A stretch of 64,000 nt of DNA. Source: Treponema sp. (GTDB lineage Bacteria; Spirochaetota; Spirochaetia; Treponematales; Treponemataceae). Under the pieces are notes generated by a model. That model searched no databases. It was given only the letters and a program-made list of their open reading frames with translations, and was not told the DNA's origin. Positions 60,401 through 64,000 of the stretch are shown in pieces. The stretch spans positions 1 to 64,000 of the forward strand of contig JAEEVR010000002.1 in assembly GCA_016290995.1 (NCBI GenBank). The letters are read 5' to 3'. Both the position numbers and the translations under genes were made by a program. Every line of letters begins with the position of its first letter. Positions within the stretch are counted from its first letter, which is position 1.

Positions 60401-61158
60401 GAGTAAACCAAGACCTGCGAAGCGGTATTCTTAAAGTCCAAGCAAAGCTCGTATTTTCCGCTGGGAATGCTGGACAATTGAAAAATCCATCCGTCGCTTT
60501 TTTCCAGTTTAGTCCAATTCACAGAATTCAAGTCCGCAAAGCCGTCAGGCCCGTCAACAAATTTTGGCGTAATTTCGTACAATGACGGAGAATATTTTAT
60601 TTTTAATGCGATTGATCCCGTTCCGCCGCTTGTGTTTGGAACGGGAACAAAGTTGTGGCTTATCGTTGGAGCGGCAGGTTCAGGCGTTACCTTCCACGTT
60701 GACGATAAGTACACCGTTCTTGCGGGAATCGGCTTTTGCGCGGATTTTTCGCGCACGCCGACTACGATTGTCCATTCTATTCCAGCTTGCAGCTCAAGGC
60801 CAAACATTTTTGCCTCGGCTCCCGTTCCAAAAACGCCTTCGCTTACAAGGTCGCCGCTTGTGGCCCTGGCAAAGTATTCCATCGTGGCGCCGTCTCCGCT
60901 TGTGTTGATGCCGGGTTGGGCCGAGCGGGAAACGCCGTCATTGTCGGAAGAAGAATCGTAATTGTCGGAAAGGATTTTGGGAACGGCGCCGGAGACGCTT
61001 ACCGTTCCTGTAAGGGTGACATAGCCGGGCTTTTTGCTTGCGGACACAGAGCTAGGCTTGCTTGACTCGGAGTCAGACCCGCCCGCCGCGTTAGAGCATG
61101 AAAAAAACGCCGCAAAAGAAAAAAGCGCTAGAGCGGCAAAAAAAACTCTCTTCTTCAT
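54475..61158 (-). CDS. Giant modular beta-helix surface lipoprotein with C-terminal BspA-like leucine-rich repeats
   Basis: The protein has 2227 residues from ATG 61158, with GGGAG upstream. C21 follows FAAFFS as the lipidation site. Four long modules can be seen. Each opens with an I/L-F/Y-V...G segment and a P-x-x-T-I-like motif (KAYPFKTIAKA; TSPYSSIEEA; TKPYATIQTA; a weaker first one). Each then has beta-helix repeats with TGG, GGGIY and LFMYG, and closes with a W-x-R/T-G...F segment. The last about 190 residues carry BspA/LRR_5 repeats (NAFQGCTKLYQCYISNDVTSI; YAFDGCTNL; YAFQNCSSL). Such lipoproteins are expected on the cell surface as adhesins. The modules are similar enough that recombination between them is plausible. 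Confidence 0.87.
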   Translation of the reverse strand: MKKRVFFAALALFSFAAFFSCSNAAGGSDSESSKPSSVSASKKPGYVTLTGTVSVSGAVPKILSDNYDSSSDNDGVSRSAQPGINTSGDGATMEYFARATSGDLVSEGVFGTGAEAKMFGLELQAGIEWTIVVGVREKSAQKPIPARTVYLSSTWKVTPEPAAPTISHNFVPVPNTSGGTGSIALKIKYSPSLYEITPKFVDGPDGFADLNSVNWTKLEKSDGWIFQLSSIPSGKYELCLDFKNTASQVLVYSTIQSVTVANGMITDSWVADSSSSAVSPISAAGEFKFDSSAGGNAQALMAAFLGTNLFVGKVSDDCAAPDDTNSGNYLSPLKTVTGAVRKIAAAGNSNADYVIRVSGEVSGDGINSAATITSSLISTSNAKSLTIIGTSGSDTDCIKSASSQASAVNISTNVPITFKKIKIMGSKSGSGTGAAINAFGGSKVTIDEDSKITGGKIGVNVTGDSTKVTMKGGSFSGNDADVYLESGKVLTVDCNLSDVADKGIVVSLQSWTRGTQFIESGEHLSAITEDIVGKFDFTKTGWDTPIDASNKKATIDADIFVAANGVDKDSENVENTIGNKAYPFKTIAKAAALLDASHNKICVDESVGKQTISATDLPTSKCSSLILCGANGLDDDGLPKDKIDAGGTSDCGTALTIGTAVPITIQNLKITGGNKGNSSPNYNKGGGIYLQSGSSLELADGAMVTGNTCGLYGGGIYTESNTTLFMYGTSYVGDKTATTASGNDPAKCSNSASYGGGIHNSGKVYLGYKKDGSSFKEADWTGGVCRNYVENNGGGIYNSTSGEIKMRAGTISYNKGYRDAGGIAVSASGNAVELLGGTLKENEATRGGAVYVENSFSMQGSAYIPSGVKNNSGVLVSGTGKNDVYLVDGKTVTVAGTLSPTTTGAAGGTAASVSVGALTPNEYKRGKNILSSSSALSDTVKALFKLTKDDAGWEREDDTSSDTKYVYITSPIYVVASSSTYGSRPDNTTWGWGKTKNAGGNGTKTSPYSSIEEALKDGDIASVKKIKIAGTVKGNQSIASTNIPSGLTALEITGYDSNAKLDGNNSGSTLVVNAGSATFPVTISNLTITGGNANLGTSDATNSGGGIRIESGTVKLAGGASVTGNQATTFGGGVYVMSGAKLLMYGSAWVGDSTATTASGTTPGTECANSANYGGGIYTKGGIVALGYSEYTDEDTNTPETLTGGVGRNYAFATTLYYGGGGIYSMNDGTTVSVISIKSGKICYNKAKTSGGAICNRNTLHFSGGTISNNEAGYYGGAIYQEGTFNMSGSATVSGGSEKNNDVCLPNGKYITLPKNSLTGSAKISRISTEWNRGKQVLAGTYAKDFVSKFSVTDSAWSVVADGSVGRIDTGTTIYVSNTGDDSTGRGTSTKPYATIQTAAKETWKAQAYTISVSGTLKAVLTETENTLQSIPSDTKVKATQITLSGSNSATINADSKGSALTISKNIPVYIENITITGGSANNGGGLYVGAGSVFLGDGVVITGNSTPITNASYGGAGAYVASGAKLFMYGTAVIGGSGTSLASTSTGNYGCSGGGIFSDGNVYLGYNACVSSTGVPADSEAKSLTGGVTQNYAESTGGGITLHGSGKLYLKTGNISYNNAKDGGSNTKGGGIACDAGTSVTMAGGTIAGNKAQSGGGVYLLGNNSHTTTFNMSAGTIGKAGTVNAAAESTAGKHSNYASSGAGIYADTKTSVTITGGNIKYNYASSYGGALYWGGATLSVNKSGSTYGTLSYNTAIKGGAVYFAADGNLTQAVMNNNQANQGGAVFIEGSKNVEINGAMKINNNEVVKSGSSAPSGGGIYNNGKLTISSSAQMQSNKATGGTSANGCGGAIFNTGDGQLIITGAVTMDSNSAVTSGSGKYARGGAIYNAGSLTMSAGNIGNSTANSVTATGSGGSAEGGAIYLYGTATISDTAYVKYGGSVKSNDIYLVSDKTVGLGTSLSNHSETNQIGVTLPSGWTTGTKILSGGTDSDEYAYTKSHYKKFKLTNATGYYINQYGKYEVGYFVSAANLASTISNLPSSANLLRVVCSGGSLDTNAWNSIKTALKSTNASKVLIDFNESTITSIPANAFQGCTKLYQCYISNDVTSIGNYAFDGCTNLIGVQSSGLSFGTSGVKTIGEYAFQNCSSLQRTNSAMFALETFYSNSFKGVTMESLMVTDGVTYSTASWKVYNGSGYTNLVTTTNNSTEAYIQTYLTNYPNCKLVRVK

Positions 61159-61211
61159 TTTTTGTCTCCCGTCTTTTCTTGACACAATAAGGGAACTATA
61201 CCATCTCTACT

Positions 61212-61240
61212 ATTATAACAAAAAAAAGCGAAAAAGTCCA
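61212..61240 (-). promoter_or_regulatory. Candidate promoter of the giant lipoprotein gene
   Basis: On the minus strand TGGACT (61240-61235) and TATAAT (61217-61212) are 17 bases apart. It is divergent from and close to the cdd promoter. Confidence 0.5.
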
Positions 61241-61256
61241 CTTTTTTTTGCTTTTT

Positions 61257-61286
61257 TTGCAAAAAGGGCGCAAAGTGTGCTATAAT
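61257..61286 (+). promoter_or_regulatory. Promoter of cdd, leaderless arrangement
   Basis: TTGCAA (61257-61262) and TATAAT (61281-61286) are 18 bases apart. The cdd ATG at 61297 comes 10 bases after the -10 without a Shine-Dalgarno sequence. Confidence 0.7.
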
Positions 61287-61296
61287 AGAAAACGCT

Positions 61297-61719
61297 ATGA
61301 ACAAAACACAACAAGAGGAGCTGCTGCAAAAAGCCAAGGAAATGCTGGCGTTTTCTTACACGCCCTACTCTAATTTTAAGGTTGGAGCGGCGCTTTTGGC
61401 CAAAAGCGGAAAGGTTTTCGGCGGCTGCAACATCGAAAACGCGGCTTACGGGCCCAGCAATTGCGCGGAGCGGACGGCGTTTTTTAACGCGGTTAGTTCC
61501 GGGGAACGGCAGTTTGAGGCCATCGCGATTGTCGGCGGCCCGGACGGCGTCATAAAGGACTTTTGCCCGCCTTGCGGAGTTTGCCGCCAGGTTATGATGG
61601 AATTTTGCAATCCCAAGAAATTCAAGATTCTTTTGCAGAACGACAAGGGCAAAATAAAGGAATTTACGCTTGAAGAATTGCTTCCGCTTGGCTTTGGGCC
61701 GGCGGATCTAGATAAGTAG
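61297..61719 (+). CDS. cdd: Cytidine deaminase
   Basis: The protein has 140 residues, the usual length of the tetrameric type. It deaminates cytidine and deoxycytidine to uridine forms. The zinc motif is complete: NCAERTAFF (Cys as first ligand and catalytic Glu) and PPCGVCRQVMMEF (two Cys). The N-terminal YTPYSNFKVGAALLAKSGKVFGGCNIENAA is canonical. The next gene downstream encodes a uridine-kinase-like enzyme, so both act in pyrimidine salvage, but a terminator separates them. Confidence 0.97.
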   Translation: MNKTQQEELLQKAKEMLAFSYTPYSNFKVGAALLAKSGKVFGGCNIENAAYGPSNCAERTAFFNAVSSGERQFEAIAIVGGPDGVIKDFCPPCGVCRQVMMEFCNPKKFKILLQNDKGKIKEFTLEELLPLGFGPADLDK

Positions 61720-61766
61720 GAACGGTCAAGGCACGCTTCGCTCAAGGCCTTGACACGTTCCTTTTT
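61719..61766 (+). terminator. Terminator of cdd
   Basis: GGAACG..TCAAGGC (from 61719) pairs with GCCTTGA..CGTTCC (to 61761), with a two-base bulge, and five T follow. A TTGACA at 61750-61755 lies in the right arm and might act as a -35 for the next gene. Confidence 0.8.
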
Positions 61767-61794
61767 CGGCGCGAATAAAATTTTCGCGCCGAAA
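61764..61794 (+). other. Strong hairpin in the leader of the TGS-uridine kinase gene
   Basis: TTTCGGCGCGAA (61764-61775) and TTCGCGCCGAAA (61783-61794) form a perfect 12-bp stem with a seven-base AT loop. No T run follows, so it is not a terminator; it lies 24 bases before the ATG and may protect the message or affect initiation. Confidence 0.7.
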
Positions 61795-61818
61795 TAGTAG
61801 ACTTAGTAAGGAGTAATT

Positions 61819-63477
61819 ATGCAAAACTACAAAATTAAAATCACTTTCCCGTCGGGAAAAACAATCGAAGCGCAGACCGGATCGACTCCGGCGGACTTTA
61901 TAAACGAGTTTGACGAAAAGCCCGAAAAGATTTTCGCCGTCCGCGTCAACAACGAAGTTTGCTCGCTGAACCGCGGAATGTTCGTGGACTGCTCGCTTGA
62001 GCCGGTATTGATGAGCAGCAAGGACGGAAGCCAGGTTTACAGGCGCACCCTTTGCTTCATCTTGGCCGCGGCCGCCCACGAATTGGAGCCCAACAACAAC
62101 GTAATCATCGAAAACTCATTCGGCTACGCCTATTACTACTCGTTCCAGGACGGAAGCGACGTTCCCGAAAAATTCGTAAACGACCTCAAGGAAAAGATGG
62201 ACGCGATCATCAAGAAAAACGTTCCGATCGAAACCCACTTCATCTCTTACGAACAGGCCTGCCAAACATTCGAGTCCCTTGGCCTCTTGGAGACCCGAAA
62301 GCAGTTGGACTACATTTGCCCTCCCCGCGTCCAGATGAACACGATCGGAGAATACACCGACCTCTACTACGGCCCGATGCTCATCTCCACCGGAACCTTG
62401 GGCGCCTTTAAGCTTCAAAAATACAAGAGCGGCTTCCTAATTTTGTTCCCGTCAAGCTCAAAGCCTGACACAGTGCAGGAATTCAAGGAATACCCGATAT
62501 TGTTCGACACATACGCCCGCGGAAAAAAATGGGGAAAGCAAATCGGCGTTACCAGCGTAGCCTCCCTTAACCAATTGGTTTCAAGCCGCGAGGCCGACGA
62601 GTTCATCAACATCTCCGAGGTTTTCCAAGAAAAGTGCATCTCGGACATCGCAAGCCAAATCCACAACCGCGGCACCACCCGCTTGGTTTTGATCGCCGGC
62701 CCTTCAAGCTCAGGAAAAACCACAAGCGCCAAAAAACTTGCGATGGAATTGCAGGCCATCGGCTACAAGCCCAAGGTAATCAGCCTTGACGACTACTACG
62801 TTGGCCGCGACCGCACGCCCAAGGACGAAAACGGAAACTACGACTACGAATGCATCGAGGCCTTGGACATCGAATTGATCAACCAAAACCTCTTGGACTT
62901 GTTCGCCGGAAAGAAGGTGGAACTTCCAAGCTACAACTTTGTCACAGGAAGCCGCGAATACAAGGGAAAGACCTTGCAGCTTGCCGCGAACGACATTTTG
63001 ATCATGGAAGGAATCCACGGCCTTAACGACAAGTTGACCCACTTGGTAAAGAGCGACCTTAAGTTCAAGATTTACCTTTCGGCCTTGACCCAGCTTAACA
63101 TCAACGAGCACAACAGAATCTCGACCAGCGACAACCGCTTGATCCGCCGCATCGTTCGCGACAACAACTTTAGAGGAAAGAGCGCGGCCGCCACAATCGC
63201 CATGTGGGATTCAGTCCGCCGCGGTGAGCGCTTGCACATCTTCCCCTTCCAGAACAACGCCGACGCGATCTTGAACACCGCGCTGGACTACGAGCTTAGC
63301 GTTCTTAAGGTTTACGCGGAACCGCTCTTGCGCTGCATCCATCCGGGACAAAAGGAATATTCTGAAGCTTGCCGCCTCTTGCGCTTCCTTAACGCATTCC
63401 CGCCGATCCCCGCGACGGCCGTTCCCGACCGTTCAATCATCCGCGAGTTCATCGGCGGCAGCGCGTTTAAGTACTAA
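61819..63477 (+). CDS. TGS-domain uridine kinase-like nucleoside kinase
   Basis: The protein has 552 residues, with AAGGAG before ATG 61819. Residues 1 to about 65 form a TGS domain (KITFPSGKTIEAQTGSTPADF) and about 70-270 resemble the threonyl-tRNA-synthetase second additional domain (ELEPNNNVIIENSFGYAYYYSF). Residues about 285-500 are a uridine kinase/phosphoribulokinase-type P-loop domain with Walker A IAGPSSSGKTTSAKK, SLDDYYVGRD and LIMEGIHGLN. Fusions of this type occur widely in spirochaetes and Firmicutes and are annotated as nucleoside or uridine kinases. It should phosphorylate uridine or cytidine. A terminator separates it from convergent fliJ. Confidence 0.92.
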   Translation: MQNYKIKITFPSGKTIEAQTGSTPADFINEFDEKPEKIFAVRVNNEVCSLNRGMFVDCSLEPVLMSSKDGSQVYRRTLCFILAAAAHELEPNNNVIIENSFGYAYYYSFQDGSDVPEKFVNDLKEKMDAIIKKNVPIETHFISYEQACQTFESLGLLETRKQLDYICPPRVQMNTIGEYTDLYYGPMLISTGTLGAFKLQKYKSGFLILFPSSSKPDTVQEFKEYPILFDTYARGKKWGKQIGVTSVASLNQLVSSREADEFINISEVFQEKCISDIASQIHNRGTTRLVLIAGPSSSGKTTSAKKLAMELQAIGYKPKVISLDDYYVGRDRTPKDENGNYDYECIEALDIELINQNLLDLFAGKKVELPSYNFVTGSREYKGKTLQLAANDILIMEGIHGLNDKLTHLVKSDLKFKIYLSALTQLNINEHNRISTSDNRLIRRIVRDNNFRGKSAAATIAMWDSVRRGERLHIFPFQNNADAILNTALDYELSVLKVYAEPLLRCIHPGQKEYSEACRLLRFLNAFPPIPATAVPDRSIIREFIGGSAFKY

Positions 63478-63505
63478 GCCGCGACCATAATTGATTGCAA
63501 GACTA

Positions 63506-63531
63506 AAAAGCCCCGGGCGACCGGGGCTTTT
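63506..63531. terminator. Bidirectional terminator between the uridine kinase gene and fliJ
   Basis: AAAAGCCCCGG (63506-63516) and CCGGGGCTTTT (63521-63531) form a stem with a GCGA loop, flanked by A and T tracts that serve both directions. Confidence 0.9.
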
Positions 63532-63953
63532 CAATTATACTTAGAGGTCACAATATCATCCAGGGCCTTGGCTTCGAGCTTTTTTTGCTCCTCCTTGAAA
63601 ATCGCGAACTGACGCTCTTTTAATTTTTTTAGCGACTCGTGCTTTTGCATGGCGGCGTTGAAAAGGCCGCGCTTTTCTTCCGTCACGATTTTTGCCTTAG
63701 CCATGTCGTTCATAAGCTTTTCTTGCTGCTGCTTTATGAACTGGTAGAATTGCTGGGTCTTTGCGATCGCGGCAAAATCAGTTTGGCCGCTTGTAAGTTT
63801 TTTTGTGGCGACGTATTGCTGGGCCAGAGTGTCCAAGCCGTCTTGGATTTGCTGTTCAACTTGAACGGCCTTTCCCAATTCGATTTGCGCCTGGTCTTGC
63901 TCGTACTTTCTGAGATTTAAAAGCTGCTCAAGCTCAAAGACGAACTTTTTCAA
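63531..63953 (-). CDS. fliJ: Flagellar export protein FliJ
   Basis: The protein has 140 residues, the family length, predicted as a helical coiled coil: FELEQLLNLRKYEQDQAQIELG at the N-terminus, then Gln/Lys/Glu-rich heptads. FliJ is the stalk-like chaperone-escort component working with the FliI ATPase in flagellar type III export. The start is TTG 63953, overlapping the upstream stop (TTGA), which implies translational coupling to the preceding gene, normally fliI. It lies on the minus strand at the window edge. Confidence 0.85.
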   Translation of the reverse strand: MKKFVFELEQLLNLRKYEQDQAQIELGKAVQVEQQIQDGLDTLAQQYVATKKLTSGQTDFAAIAKTQQFYQFIKQQQEKLMNDMAKAKIVTEEKRGLFNAAMQKHESLKKLKERQFAIFKEEQKKLEAKALDDIVTSKYN

Positions 63954-64000
63954 GCGTTGGCCTCAGGAACGGAAACTGACGGGCCGGCCGAAACTGTCGG
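63950..64000 (-). CDS. C-terminal end of a gene upstream of fliJ (possibly fliI)
   Basis: Seventeen codons in frame, ending P-S-V-S-V-P-E-A-N-A and TGA at 63952-63950. The overlap with the fliJ start and the usual gene order suggest fliI, but the visible tail is not diagnostic. Confidence 0.35.
   Translation of the reverse strand, partial: PTVSAGPSVSVPEANA

Noticed and set aside
54475..61158. CRISPR-like or tandem DNA repeats
   Set aside because: The repetition is at protein level, with irregular lengths and no conserved short repeats and spacers.

Overview
The window looks like a chromosomal segment of a Treponema-type spirochaete. The evidence is the mix of genes: a phosphonate cassette with a fused PntC-aminotransferase like the one known from Treponema denticola, many FxxC-type lipoproteins, huge beta-helix and BspA-type surface lipoproteins, SpoVG, a DUF115/Maf-like protein, a TGS-uridine kinase fusion and FliJ. 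Base composition is moderate. Promoters are clearly sigma70-like (TTGACA/TATAAT), and several sit so close to the start codon that the mRNAs should be leaderless.

1-13110: a cell-surface locus. A partial rfbA (dTDP-sugar synthesis) is divergent from a plus-strand group. That group holds a YidC-domain/alkaline-phosphatase-superfamily fusion, a CDP-glycerol glycerophosphotransferase-like enzyme, PEP mutase (with an N-terminal cytidylyltransferase-like domain), phosphonopyruvate decarboxylase, a PntC-AEP transaminase fusion, a second YidC/AP fusion and citramalate synthase. The first enzymes make 2-aminoethylphosphonate and activate it with CTP. I infer that the TagB/F-like enzyme and the two YidC/AP proteins attach phosphonate groups to a surface polymer. 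This is the most novel system in the window.

13107-17663: leuB, a membrane-anchored SurA/PpiD-like foldase and a DUF115 protein, with a terminator and a promoter overlapping after leuB. 17660-31755 (minus): lepA, an HtrA-like lipoprotein protease, a TPR-like exported protein, tilS, rplY, tRNA-Gln, spoVG and ispE; a divergent small acidic ORF; then the conserved rplU-prp-rpmA-obgE-nadD-yqeK-LCP-rsfS cluster. tilS appears to take its ribosome binding site from a terminator hairpin.

31918-42460: a ComFB-domain protein, tRNA-Val, a 2677-residue secreted helical protein with a C39-like cysteine peptidase end, tRNA-Arg, an odd tRNA-Gly, a DUF5718-like gene, a 20-bp-arm palindrome and tRNA-Pro. 42461-49170 (minus): scpB, an rluB-like gene, cmk, rpsA, a GAF/sigma54-activator-like regulator with a changed GAFTGA motif, a TPR membrane protein and a lipoprotein. 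49305-61158: two large beta-helix lipoproteins flanking an Rpn/PD-(D/E)XK nuclease gene. The nuclease gene has an in-frame internal start and a separate homologous short ORF, resembling the RpnL/RpnS toxin-antitoxin arrangement. 61297-64000: cdd, the TGS-uridine kinase and fliJ, with the end of an upstream gene at the edge. No CRISPR array, rRNA or complete insertion sequence was seen.
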